A stretch of 64,000 bases of DNA. It comes from Cylicocyclus nassatus. Taxonomy: Eukaryota > Nematoda > Chromadorea > Rhabditida > Strongylidae. Position 1 is the stretch's first letter. Each line of letters opens with the position of its first letter. The stretch spans positions 53,310,463-53,374,462 of the forward strand of contig CATQJL010000112.1 of NCBI GenBank assembly GCA_958299035.1. Reading direction: 5' to 3'. Made by a program: the position numbers and the translations under genes. Below the pieces are notes generated by a model. The model worked only from the letters and a program-made list of their open reading frames with translations. It did not search any database and had not been told where the DNA came from. Of the stretch, positions 1-12,198 are shown one piece after another.

Positions 1-96
1 GTGGACAGTGGAGGTAAGGGGGTAGATGGGGGAGGGTGGGGGGGGGAGGGTCGTACGGATGGGTATCTTTAAGGGGGGGGGGTCGTAAATGAGGGT
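1..96. other. G-run-rich flank, possible G-quadruplex DNA
   Basis: The first bases contain repeated G runs on the + strand: about 18-22, 28-32, 34-36, 38-46 and 48-50, then a run of ten or so at about 73-82. Four or more G runs separated by short loops fit the general G-quadruplex pattern. No gene is visible. The run lengths are also the kind of sequence where assembly errors in homopolymers are likely, so exact counts should not be trusted. No link to the satellite is seen. Confidence 0.5.
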
Positions 97-194
97 CCCG
101 GATCGCATCAACACGCTTGACCCTGGTGCCAAGTTTGGTCCGGATCGGTTCAGAAATGGAATTTTCTATTCGCAACTTGCGTACAGACATACAT

Positions 195-225
<31 letters not shown>

Positions 226-262
226 TTCACCTTTATCACTACGTAATATATAACGAATTCCT
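97..262 (+). mobile_element. Candidate 3' tail of a LINE/SINE-type retroelement
   Basis: The stretch reads as a phrase of the type 'ccaagtttggtccggatcgg' followed by 'ttcagaaatgg', then a block of GACA/CATA tetranucleotides, then an AT-rich end. That order (a degenerate 'ccaagttt...gatcgg' phrase, about 40 bp, then a (GACA)n tract) is common at the 3' ends of non-LTR retroelements in invertebrate genomes. No reverse transcriptase frame is present here, so at best this is a truncated tail. Boundaries are approximate. It could also be unrelated intergenic DNA with a microsatellite. Confidence 0.3.
183..226. repeat. (GACA)n / (CATA)n microsatellite
   Basis: An uninterrupted series of ACAGACAT, ACATACAGAC and five or so GACA units ends in AAACAGACA. 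It lies inside the candidate retroelement tail. The repeated Cys/Leu/Val-rich and Arg/Gln/Thr/Asp-rich translations of this tract are by-products of the tetranucleotide. Confidence 0.85.
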
Positions 263-832
263 TGTTTACCCATTAAGCCGCCGATAGTTGGATCATGGCA
301 AACGAGGAGGCCGCAGACGTAAAAATTATGATGAAATACACTGATCTTTGACTTTGGATTGCTGCCAAGTAGCATGCGTTTTGGAACGCTGCCAAATTTC
401 ATAACGAGCGACCAAGCATATTTTCGTAAAAGGTTCACTCGTATTTCGAAAGGCAATCATGAGTATCGCAATGATTTTGAGAATGGATCGCCATGTCCGG
501 GTGTGTTATTTGTAGCTACTTTTTTTCGAGCTTGTTATCCCAGAATGTGTCTTTAAAATGTGTTGTACTCTTATGAGTTGCTTTTGAAATGATGCCAAAT
601 TGCGTAACAGCGTGACTTGAGCTAAATTCATCTAAGTTCCCAACTCTTGGTAAAAATGCTCTAACCAATTGTAAGAACAGTCATTTTAGGATTGTCTTGC
701 TTCCACGTGTAGACAAGAGAGTGCATGAGTAGCTTGGTCTCGCTGGTACTTTTGGAAACGTTTATCTAATAACAGCCTCCCTTTTGCTTGTTAATGGGTC
801 CCGCTGGTGCTTTCAACTAGGAATCGGTGTAT
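263..832. other. Non-satellite left flank with no recognisable gene
   Basis: No long open frame, splice-supported exon, RNA gene or known repeat could be recognised. Short frames at 166-456 (-) and 359-556 (+) have no recognisable domain and are probably chance. Two weak internal repeats are visible. About 373-412 resembles about 575-616, sharing TTTTGGAA/TTTTGAAA, TGCCAAATT and ATAAC/GTAAC (offset about 203). A GGTCTCGCTGGTACTTTT phrase at about 736-753 resembles GGGTCCCGCTGGTGCTTT at 796-813. The satellite starts abruptly after this. Confidence 0.5.
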
Positions 833-1660
833 AAGCGGCTCGTAAGGCAACTCGATCGGGCAGGGAAACAGATTTTCTACGTTTGGGGCAGTTCTTATAA
901 TTTTTAAATGATCTCCAAGCGGCACGTAGGGCAATTCGATCGGGCAGGGAAACAGATTTTTTACGTTTGGGGCAGTTCTTATAATTTTTGAATGGTCTCC
1001 GAGCGTCACGTAGGGCAATTCGATCGGGCAGGGAAACAGATTTTTCTACGTTTGGGACAGTTCTTATAATTTTTGAATGGCCTCCAAGCGGCACGTAGGC
1101 CAACTCGATCAGGCAGGGAAACAGATTTTTCTACGTTTGGGGCAGTTCTTATAATTTTTGAATGGCCTCCAAGCGGCACGTAGGGCAACTCGATCAGGCA
1201 GGGAAACAGATTTTTCTACGTTTGGGACAGTTCTTATAATTGTTAAATGGCCTCCAAGCGGCACGTAGGGCAACTCGATCGGGCAGGGAAACAGATTTTT
1301 CTACGTTTGAGGCAGTTCTTATAATTTTTGAATGGCCTCCAAGCGGCACGTAGGGCAACTCGATCGGGCAGGGAAACAGATTTTTCTACGTTTGGGGCAG
1401 TTCTTATAATTTTTGAATGGTCTCCAAGCGGCACGTAGGGCAACTCGATCGAGCAGAGAAACAGATTTTTCTACGTTTGGGGCAGTTCTTATAATTTTTG
1501 AATGGCCTCCAAGCGGCACGTAGGGCAACTCGATCGGGCAGGGAAACAGATTTTTCTACGTTTGGGGCAGTTCTTATAATTTTTGAATGGCCTCCAAGCG
1601 GCACGTAGGGCAACTCGATCGGGCAGGGAAACAGATTTTTCTACGTTTGGGGCAGTTCTT
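833..1660. repeat. Left edge of the satellite array, divergent monomers
   Basis: The array begins within a monomer at AAGCGGCTCGTAAGGCAAC (833 on). The first units carry substitutions rarely or not seen deeper in: GGCTCGTAAGG, GGCAATTCGATC (twice), TTTTTTACG, TCTCCGAGCGTC, TAGGCCAACTC, and TTGTTAAATGG at about 1239-1249. One-base-short GATTTTCTACG occurs in the first unit. From about 1260 monomers settle to the common form. Higher divergence at the array end is the usual result of less frequent unequal exchange at satellite edges. Confidence 0.8.
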
Positions 1661-1664
1661 ATAA
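1580..1664. repeat. Reference 85-bp satellite monomer
   Basis: A typical full-length unit, counted base by base as 85 bp (next T5 starts at 1665). It contains one 6-bp inverted repeat, ACGTAG (24-29) and CTACGT (62-67), one CGATCG palindrome (37-42), and T5 tracts about 29 bp apart across the monomer junction. Because 85 is not a multiple of three, each reading frame shifts by one per unit, giving a 255-bp coding-frame cycle. Confidence 0.95.
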
Positions 1665-4600
1665 TTTTTGAATGGCCTCCAAGCGGCACGTAGGGCAAAT
1701 CGATCGGGCAGAGAAACAGATTTTTCTACGTTTGGGGCAGTTCTTATAATTTTTAAATGGTCTCCAAGCGGCAGTAGGGCAACTCGATCGGGCAGGGAAA
1801 CAGATTTTTCTACGTTTGGGGCAGTTCTTATAATTTTTAAATGGTCTCCAAGCGGCACGTAGGGCAACTCGATCAGGCAGGGAAACAGATTTTTCTACGT
1901 TTGGGGCAGTTCTTATAATTTTTAAATGGTCTCCAAGCGTCACGTAGGGCAACTCGATCGGGCAGGGAAACAGATTTTCTACGTTTGGGGCAGTTCTTAT
2001 AATTTTTGAATGGTCTCCAAGCGTCACGTAGGGCAACTCAATCGGGCAGGGAAACAGATTTTTCTACGCTTGGGGCAGTTCTTATAATTTTTAAATGGTT
2101 TCCAAGCGGCACGTAGGGCAACTCGATCGGGCAGGGAAACAGATTTTTCTACGTTTGGGGCAGTTCTTATAATTTTTGAATGGCCTCCAAGCGGCACGTA
2201 GGGCAACTCGATCGGGCAGGGAAACAGATTTTTCTACGTTTGGGGCAGTTCTTATAATTTTTGAATGGCCTCCAAGCGGCACGTAGGGCAAATCGATCGG
2301 GCAGAGAAACAGATTTTTCTACGTTTGGGGCAGTTCTTATAATTTTTAAATGGTCTCCAAGCGGCAGTAGGGCAACTCGATCGGGCAGGGAAACAGATTT
2401 TTCTACGTTTGGGGCAGTTCTTATAATTTTTAAATGGTCTCCAAGCGGCACGTAGGGCAACTCGATCAGGCAGGGAAACAGATTTTTCTACGTTTGGGGC
2501 AGTTCTTATAATTTTTAAATGGTCTCCAAGCGTCACGTAGGGCAACTCGATCGGGCAGGGAAACAGATTTTTCTACGTTTGGGGCAGTTCTTATAATTTT
2601 TGAATGGCCTCCAAGCGGCACGTAGGGCAACTCGATCGGGCAGGGAAACAGATTTTTCTACGTTTGGGGCAGTTCTTATAATTTTTGAATGGCCTCCAAG
2701 CGGCACGTAGGGCAAATCGATCGGGCAGAGAAACAGATTTTTCTACGTTTGGGGCAGCTCTTATAATTTTTAAATGGTCTCCAAGCGGCAGTAGGGCAAC
2801 TGGATCGGGCAGGGAAACAGATTTTTCTACGTTTGGGGCAGTTCTTATAATTTTTAAATGGTCTCCAAGCGGCACGTAGGGCAACTCGATCAGGCAGGGA
2901 AACAGATTTTTCAACGTTTGGGGCAGTTCTTATAATTTTTAAATGGTCTCCAAGCGTCACGTAGGGCAACTCGATCGGGCAGGGAAACAGATTTTCTACG
3001 TTTGGGGCAGTTCTTATAATTTTTGAATGGCCTCCAAGCGGCACGTAGGGCAACTCGATCGGGCAGGGAAACAGATTTTTCTACGTTTGGGGCAGTTCTT
3101 ATAATTTTTGAATGGCCTCCAAGCGGCACGTAGGGCAAATCGATCGGGCAGAGAAACAGATTTTTCTACGTTTGGGGCAGCTCTTAAAATTTTTAAATGG
3201 TCTCCAAGCGGCAGTAGGGCAACTCGATCGGGCAGGGAAACAGATTTTTCTACGTTTGGGGCAGTTCTTATAATTTTTAAATGGTCTCCAAGCGGCACGT
3301 AGGGCAACTCGATCAGGCAGGGAAACAGATTTTTCTACGTTTGGGGCAGTTCTTATAATTTTTAAATGGTCTCCAAGCGTCACGTAGGGCAACTCGATCG
3401 GGCAGGGAAACAGATTTTCTACGTTTGGGGCAGTTCTTACAATTTTTGAATGGCCTCCAAGCGGCACGTAGGGCAACTCGATCGGGCAGGGAAACAGATT
3501 TTTCTACGTTTGGGGCAGTTCTTATAATTTTTGAATGGCCTCCAAGCGGCACGTAGGGCAAATCGATCGGGCAGAGAAACAGATTTTTCTACGTTTGGGG
3601 CAGCTCTTAAAATTTTTAAATGGCCTCCAAGCGGCACGTAGGGCAACTCGATCGGGCAGGGAAACAGATTTTTCTACGTTTGGGGCAGTTCTTATAATTT
3701 TTGAATGGCCTCCAAGCGGCACGTAGGGCAACTCGATCGGGCAGGGAAACAGATTTTTCTACGTTTGGGGCAGTTCTTATAATTTTTAAATGGTTTCCAA
3801 GCGTCACGTAGGGCAACTCAATCGGGCAGGGAAACAGATTTTTCTACGTTTGGGGCAGTTCTTATAATTTTTGAATGGTCTCCAAGCGGCACGTAGGGCA
3901 ACTCGATCGGGCAGGGAAACAGATTTTTCTACGTTTGAGGCAGTTCTTATAATTTTTGAATGGCCTCCAAGCGGCACGTAGGGCAACTCGATCGGGCAGG
4001 GAAACAGATTTTTCTACGTTTGGGGCAGTTCTTATAATTTTTGAATGGCCTCCAAGCGGCACGTAGGGCAACTCGATCGGGCAGGGAAACAGATTTTTCT
4101 ACGTTTGGGGCAGTTCTTATAATTTTTGAATGGCCTCCAAGCGGCACGTAGGGCAAATCGATCGGGCAGAGAAACAGATTTTTCTACGTTTGGGGCAGTT
4201 CTTAAAATTTTTAAATGGTCTCCAAGCGGCAGTAGGGCAACTCGATCGGGCAGGGAAACAGATTTTTCTACGTTTGGGGCAGTTCTTATAATTTTTAAAT
4301 GGTCTCCAAGCGGCACGTAGGGCAACTCGATCAGGCAGGGAAACAGATTTTTCTACGTTTGGGGCAGTTATAATTTTTGAATGGTCTCCAAGCGTCACGT
4401 AGGGCAACTCAATCGGGCAGGGAAACAGATTTTTCTACGCTTGGGACAGTTCTTATAATTTTTAAATGGTTTCCAAGCGTCACGTAGGGCAACTCAATCG
4501 GGCAGGGAAACAGATTTTTCTACGTTTGAGGCAGTTCTTATAATTTTTGAATGGCCTCCAAGCGGCACGTAGGGCAACTCGATCGGGCAGGGAAACAGAT

Positions 4601-7600
4601 TTTTCTACGTTTGGGGCAGTTCTTATAATTTTTGAATGGCCTCCAAGCGGCACGTAGGGCAACTCGATCAGGCAGGGAAACAGATTTTTCTACGTCTGGG
4701 GCAGTTCTTATAATTTTTAAATGGTTTCCAAGCGTCACGTAGGGCAACTCGATCAGGCAGGGAAACAGATTTTTCTACGTCTGGGGCAGTTCTTATAATT
4801 TTTGAATGGTCTCCAAGCGGCACGTAGGGCAACTCGATCAGGCAGGGAAACAGATTTTTCTACGTCTGGGGCAGTTCTTATAATTTTTGAATGGTCTCCA
4901 AGCGGCACGTAGGGCAACTCGATCGGGCAGGGAAACAGATTTTTCTACGTTTGGGGCAGTTCTTATAATTTTTGAATGGTCTCCAAGCGGCACGTAGGGC
5001 AACTCGATCGGGCAGGGAAACAGATTTTTCTACGTTTGAGGCAGTTCTTATAATTTTTGAATGGCCTCCAAGCGGCACGTAGGGCAAATCGATCGGGCAG
5101 AGAAACAGATTTTTCTAAGTTTGGGGCAGTTCTTATAATTTTTAAATGGTCTCCAAGCGGCAGTAGGGCAACTCGATCGGGCAGGGAAACAGATTTTTCT
5201 ACGTTTGGGGCAGTTCTTATAATTTTTAAATGGTCTCCAAGCGGCACGTAGGGCAACTCGATCAGGCAGGGAAACAGATTTTTCTACGTTTGGGGCAGTT
5301 CTTATAATTTTTAAATGGTCTCCAAGCGGCACGTAGGGCAACTCGATCAGGCAGGGAAACAGATTTTTCTACGTTTGGGGCAGTTCTTATAATTTTTGAA
5401 TGGTCTCCAAGCGTCACGTAGGGCAACTCAATCGGGCAGGGAAACAGATTTTTCTACGTTTGGGGCAGTTCTTATAATTTTTGAATGGTTTCCAAGCGTC
5501 ACGTAGGGCAACTCGATCAGGCAGGGAAACAGATTTTTCTACGTTTGGGGCAGTTCTTATAATTTTTGAATGGCCTCCAAGCGGCACGTAGGGCAAATCG
5601 ATCGGGCAGAGAAACAGATTTTTCTACGTTTGGGGCAGTTCTTATAATTTTTAAATGGTCTCCAAGCGGCACGTAGGGCAACTCGATCAGGCAGGGAAAC
5701 AGATTTTTCTACGTTTGGGGCAGTTCTTATAATTTTTAAATGGTCTCCAAGCGGCAGTAGGGCAACTCGATCGGGCAGGGAAACAGATTTTTCTACGTTT
5801 GAGGCAGTTCTTATAATTTTTGAATGGCCTCCAAGCGGCACGTAGGGCAAATCGATCGGGCAGAGAAACAGATTTTTCTAAGTTTGGGGCAGTTCTTATA
5901 ATTTTTAAATGGTCTCCAAGCGGCAGTAGGGCAACTCGATCGGGCAGGGAAACAGATTTTTCTACGTTTGGGGCAGTTCTTATAATTTTTGAATGGTCTC
6001 CAAGCGGCACGTAGGGCAACTCGATCGGGCAGGGAAACAGATTTTTCTACGTTTGGGGCAGTTCTTATAATTTTTGAATGGTCTCCAAGCGGCACGTAGG
6101 GCAACTCGATCGGGCAGGGAAACAGATTTTTCTACGTTTGAGGCAGTTCTTATAATTTTTGAATGGCCTCCAAGCGGCACGTAGGGCAAATCGATCGGGC
6201 AGAGAAACAGATTTTTCTAAGTTTGGGGCAGTTCTTATAATTTTTAAATGGTCTCCAAGCGGCAGTAGGGCAACTCGATCGGGCAGGGAAACAGATTTTT
6301 CTACGTTTGGGGCAGTTCTTATAATTTTTAAATGGTCTCCAAGCGGCACGTAGGGCAACTCGATCAGGCAGGGAAACAGATTTTTCTACGTTTGGGGCAG
6401 TTCTTATAATTTTTAAATGGTCTCCAAGCGGCACGTAGGGCAACTCGATCAGGCAGGGAAACAGATTTTTCTACGTTTGGGGCAGTTCTTATAATTTTTG
6501 AATGGTCTCCAAGCGTCACGTAGGGCAACTCAATCGGGCAGGGAAACAGATTTTTCTACGTTTGGGGCAGTTCTTATAATTTTTGAATGGTTTCCAAGCG
6601 TCACGTAGGGCAACTCGATCAGGCAGGGAAACAGATTTTTCTACGTTTGGGGCAGTTCTTATAATTTTTGAATGGCCTCCAAGCGGCACGTAGGGCAAAT
6701 CGATCGGGCAGAGAAACAGATTTTTCTACGTTTGGGGCAGTTCTTATAATTTTTAAATGGTCTCCAAGCGGCAGTAGGGCAACTCGATCGGGCAGGGAAA
6801 CAGATTTTTCTACGTTTGGGGCAGTTCTTATAATTTTTAAATGGTCTCCAAGCGGCAGTAGGGCAACTCGATCGGGCAGGGAAACAGATTTTTCTACGTT
6901 TGAGGCAGTTCTTATAATTTTTGAATGGCCTCCAAGCGGCACGTAGGGCAAATCGATCGGGCAGAGAAACAGATTTTTCTAAGTTTGGGGCAGTTCTTAT
7001 AATTTTTAAATGGTCTCCAAGCGGCAGTAGGGCAACTCGATCGGGCAGGGAAACAGATTTTTCTACGTTTGGGGCAGTTCTTATAATTTTTAAATGGTCT
7101 CCAAGCGGCACGTAGGGCAACTCGATCAGGCAGGGAAACAGATTTTTCTACGTTTGGGGCAGTTCTTATAATTTTTAAATGGTCTCCAAGCGGCACGTAG
7201 GGCAACTCGATCAGGCAGGGAAACAGATTTTTCTACGTTTGGGGCAGTTCTAATAATTTTTGAATGGTCTCCAAGCGTCACGTAGGGCAACTCAATCGGG
7301 CAGGGAAACAGATTTTTCTACGTTTGGGGCAGTTCTTATAATTTTTGAATGGTTTCCAAGCGTCACGTAGGGCAACTCGATCAGGCAGGGAAACAGATTT
7401 TTCTACGTTTGGGGCAGTTCTTATAATTTTTGAATGGCCTCCAAGCGGCACGTAGGGCAAATCGATCGGGCAGAGAAACAGATTTTTCTACGTTTGGGGC
7501 AGTTCTTATAATTTTTAAATGGTCTCCAAGCGGCAGTAGGGCAACTCGATCGGGCAGGGAAACAGATTTTTCTACGTTTGGGGCAGTTCTTATAATTTTT

Positions 7601-8125
7601 AAATGGTCTCCAAGCGGCAGTAGGGCAACTCGATCGGGCAGGGAAACAGATTTTTCTACGTTTGGGGCAGTTCTTATAATTTTTGAATGGCCTCCAAGCG
7701 GCACGTAGGGCAACTCGATCGGGCAGGGAAACAGATTTTTCTACGTTTGGGGCAGTTCTTATAATTTCTGAATGGCCTCCAAGCGGCACGTAGGGCAACT
7801 CGATCGGGCAGGGAAACAGATTTTTCTACGTCTGGGGCAGTTCTTATAATTTTTGAATGGCCTCCAAGCGGCACGTAGGGCAAATCGATCGGGCAGAGAA
7901 ACAGATTTTTCTAAGTTTGGGGCTGTTCTTATAATTTTTAAATGGTCTCCAAGCGGCAGTAGGGCAACTCGATCGGGCAGGGAAACAGATTTTTCTACGT
8001 TTGGGGCAGTTCTTATAATTTTTAAATGGTCTCCAAGCGGCACGTAGGGCAACTCGATCAGGCAGGGAAACAGATTTTTCTACGTTTGGGGCAGTTCTTA
8101 TAATTTTTGAATGGTCTCCAAGCGG

Positions 8126-9130
8126 CACGTAGGGCAACTCAATCGGGCAGGGAAACAGATTTTTCTACGCTTGGGACAGTTCTTATAATTTTTGAATGGC
8201 CTCCAAGCGGCACGTAGGGCAACTCGATCGGGCAGGGAAACAGATTTTTCTACGTTTGGGGCAGTTCTTATAATTTTTGAATGGCCTCCAAGCGGCACGT
8301 AGGGCGACTCAATCGGGCAGGGAAACAGATTTTTCTAAGTTTGGGGCAGTTCTTATAATTTTTAAATGGTCTCCAAGCGGCAGTAGGGCAACTCGATCGA
8401 GCAGGGAAACAGATTTTTCTACGTTTGGGGCAGTTCTTATAATTTTTAAATGGTCTCCAAGCGGCACGTAGGGCAACTCGATCAGGCAGGGAAACAGATT
8501 TTTCTACGTTTGGGGCAGTTCTTATAATTTTTGAATGGCCTCCAAGCGGCACGTAGGGCAAATCGATCGGGCAGAGAAACAGATTTTTCTACGTTTGGGG
8601 CAGTTCTTATAATTTTTAAATGGTCTCCAAGCGGCAGTAGGGCAACTCGATCGGGCAGGGAAACAGATTTTTCTACGTTTGGGGCAGTTCTTATAATTTT
8701 TGAATGGCCTCCAAGCGGCACGTAGGGCAACTCGATTGGGCAGGGAAACAGATTTTTCTACGTTTGGGGCAGTTCTTATAATTTTTGAATGGCCTCCAAG
8801 CGGCACGTAGGGCAACTCGATCGGGCAGGGAAACAGATTTTTCTACGTCTGGGGCAGTTCTTATAATTTTTGAATGGCCTCCAAGCGGCACGTAGGGCAA
8901 ATCGATCGGGCAGAGAAACAGATTTTTCTAAGTTTGGGGCAGTTCTTATAATTTTTAAATGGTCTCCAAGCGGCAGTAGGGCAACTCGATCGGGCAGGGA
9001 AACAGATTTTTCTACGTTTGGGGCAGTTCTTATAATTTTTAAATGGTCTCCAAGCGGCACGTAGGGCAACTCGATCAGGCAGGGAAACAGATTTTTCTAC
9101 GTTTGGGGCAGTTCTTATAATTTTTGAATG
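8126..9130. repeat. About 1-kb block duplicated at 10,417-11,421 (offset 2,291 bp)
   Basis: The two blocks match in variant order monomer by monomer. They share rare states such as CGATTGGG (about 8735 and 11,026), GGGCGACTCAATC with CTAAGTTTGG (about 8306 and 10,597), and GTCTGGGG. One mismatch was seen: A at 8400 against G at 10,691. Both ends are visible: G/T near 8125 on the left, C/T at 9131 on the right. An offset of 27 monomers less four bases is consistent with four 84-bp units between them. Confidence 0.8.
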
Positions 9131-9487
9131 GCCTCCAAGCGGCACGTAGGGCAAATCGATCGGGCAGAGAAACAGATTTTTCTAAGTTTGGGGCAGTTCT
9201 TATAATTTTTGAATGGTCTCCAAGCGTCACGTAGGGCAACTCAATCGGGCAGGGAAACAGATTTTTCTACGCTTGGGACAGTTCTTATAATTTTTGAATG
9301 GCCTCCAAGCGGCACGTAGGGCAACTCGATCGGGCAGGGAAACAGATTTTTCTACGTTTGGGGCAGTTCTTATAATTTTTAAATGATCTCCAAGCGGCAC
9401 GTAGGGCAACTCGATCAGGCAGGGAAACAGATTTTTCTACGTTTGGGGCAGTTCTTATAATTTTTAAATGGTCTCCAAGCGGCAGTG

Positions 9488-10596
9488 GGGCAACTCGATC
9501 GGGCAGGGAAACAGATTTTTCTACGTTTGGGGCAGTTCTTATAATTTTTAAATGGTCTCCAAGCGGCACGTAGGGCAACTCGATCAGGCAGGGAAACAGA
9601 TTTTTCTACGTTTGGGGCAGTTCTTATAATTTTTGAATGGTCTCCAAGCGTCACGTAGGGCAACTCAATCGGGCAGGGAAACAGATTTTTCTACGCTTGG
9701 GACAGTTCTTATAATTTTTGAATGGCCTCCAAGCGGCACGTAGGGCAACTCGATCGGGCAGGGAAACAGATTTTTCTACGTTTGGGGCAGTTCTTATAAT
9801 TTTTGAATGGCCTCCAAGCGGCACGTAGGGCAAATCGATCGGGCAGAGAAACAGATTTTTCTAAGTTTGGGGCAGTTCTTATAATTTTTGAATGGTCTCC
9901 AAGCGTCACGTAGGGCAACTCAATCGGGCAGGGAAACAGATTTTTCTACGCTTGGGACAGTTCTTATAATTTTTGAATGGCCTCCAAGCGGCACGTAGGG
10001 CAACTCGATCGGGCAGGGAAACAGATTTTTCTACGTTTGGGGCAGTTCTTATAATTTTTAAATGATCTCCAAGCGGCACGTAGGGCAACTCGATCAGGCA
10101 GGGAAACAGATTTTTCTACGTTTGGGGCAGTTCTTATAATTTTTGAATGGTCTCCAAGCGTCACGTAGGGCAACTCAATCGGGCAGGGAAACAGATTTTT
10201 CTACGCTTGGGACAGTTCTTATAATTTTTGAATGGCCTCCAAGCGGCACGTAGGGCAACTCGATCGGGCAGGGAAACAGATTTTTCTACGTTTGGGGCAG
10301 TTCTTATAATTTTTGAATGGCCTCCAAGCGGCACGTAGGGCAAATCGATCGGGCAGAGAAACAGATTTTTCTAAGTTTGGGGCAGTTCTTATAATTTTTG
10401 AATGGTCTCCAAGCGTCACGTAGGGCAACTCAATCGGGCAGGGAAACAGATTTTTCTACGCTTGGGACAGTTCTTATAATTTTTGAATGGCCTCCAAGCG
10501 GCACGTAGGGCAACTCGATCGGGCAGGGAAACAGATTTTTCTACGTTTGGGGCAGTTCTTATAATTTTTGAATGGCCTCCAAGCGGCACGTAGGGC
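9488..10596. repeat. About 1.1-kb block duplicated at 11,270-12,378 (offset 1,782 bp)
   Basis: Monomer variants agree in order over about 13 units, including the alternation of GCTTGGGACAG, CTAAGTTTGG and TAAATGATCTCC states. The left boundary is the GGCAGTGGGG/GGCAGTAGGG difference at 9487. The right boundary is GGGCGACT against GGGCAAAT at 10,597. Together with the 2,291-bp-offset block this shows overlapping, nested duplication of the same array segment. Confidence 0.75.
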
Positions 10597-12198
10597 GACT
10601 CAATCGGGCAGGGAAACAGATTTTTCTAAGTTTGGGGCAGTTCTTATAATTTTTAAATGGTCTCCAAGCGGCAGTAGGGCAACTCGATCGGGCAGGGAAA
10701 CAGATTTTTCTACGTTTGGGGCAGTTCTTATAATTTTTAAATGGTCTCCAAGCGGCACGTAGGGCAACTCGATCAGGCAGGGAAACAGATTTTTCTACGT
10801 TTGGGGCAGTTCTTATAATTTTTGAATGGCCTCCAAGCGGCACGTAGGGCAAATCGATCGGGCAGAGAAACAGATTTTTCTACGTTTGGGGCAGTTCTTA
10901 TAATTTTTAAATGGTCTCCAAGCGGCAGTAGGGCAACTCGATCGGGCAGGGAAACAGATTTTTCTACGTTTGGGGCAGTTCTTATAATTTTTGAATGGCC
11001 TCCAAGCGGCACGTAGGGCAACTCGATTGGGCAGGGAAACAGATTTTTCTACGTTTGGGGCAGTTCTTATAATTTTTGAATGGCCTCCAAGCGGCACGTA
11101 GGGCAACTCGATCGGGCAGGGAAACAGATTTTTCTACGTCTGGGGCAGTTCTTATAATTTTTGAATGGCCTCCAAGCGGCACGTAGGGCAAATCGATCGG
11201 GCAGAGAAACAGATTTTTCTAAGTTTGGGGCAGTTCTTATAATTTTTAAATGGTCTCCAAGCGGCAGTAGGGCAACTCGATCGGGCAGGGAAACAGATTT
11301 TTCTACGTTTGGGGCAGTTCTTATAATTTTTAAATGGTCTCCAAGCGGCACGTAGGGCAACTCGATCAGGCAGGGAAACAGATTTTTCTACGTTTGGGGC
11401 AGTTCTTATAATTTTTGAATGGTCTCCAAGCGTCACGTAGGGCAACTCAATCGGGCAGGGAAACAGATTTTTCTACGCTTGGGACAGTTCTTATAATTTT
11501 TGAATGGCCTCCAAGCGGCACGTAGGGCAACTCGATCGGGCAGGGAAACAGATTTTTCTACGTTTGGGGCAGTTCTTATAATTTTTGAATGGCCTCCAAG
11601 CGGCACGTAGGGCAAATCGATCGGGCAGAGAAACAGATTTTTCTAAGTTTGGGGCAGTTCTTATAATTTTTGAATGGTCTCCAAGCGTCACGTAGGGCAA
11701 CTCAATCGGGCAGGGAAACAGATTTTTCTACGCTTGGGACAGTTCTTATAATTTTTGAATGGCCTCCAAGCGGCACGTAGGGCAACTCGATCGGGCAGGG
11801 AAACAGATTTTTCTACGTTTGGGGCAGTTCTTATAATTTTTAAATGATCTCCAAGCGGCACGTAGGGCAACTCGATCAGGCAGGGAAACAGATTTTTCTA
11901 CGTTTGGGGCAGTTCTTATAATTTTTGAATGGTCTCCAAGCGTCACGTAGGGCAACTCAATCGGGCAGGGAAACAGATTTTTCTACGCTTGGGACAGTTC
12001 TTATAATTTTTGAATGGCCTCCAAGCGGCACGTAGGGCAACTCGATCGGGCAGGGAAACAGATTTTTCTACGTTTGGGGCAGTTCTTATAATTTTTGAAT
12101 GGCCTCCAAGCGGCACGTAGGGCAAATCGATCGGGCAGAGAAACAGATTTTTCTAAGTTTGGGGCAGTTCTTATAATTTTTGAATGGTCTCCAAGCGT

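Noticed and set aside
166..556. Small genes on either strand of the left flank (96 and 65 codons)
   Set aside because: No recognisable domain. The minus-strand frame ends in the translated GACA microsatellite, and composition looks non-coding.
1580..1664. tRNA, 5S rRNA or other small RNA gene as origin of the monomer
   Set aside because: I saw no A/B box pair, cloverleaf potential or 5S internal control region. A covariance search would be needed to exclude it fully.
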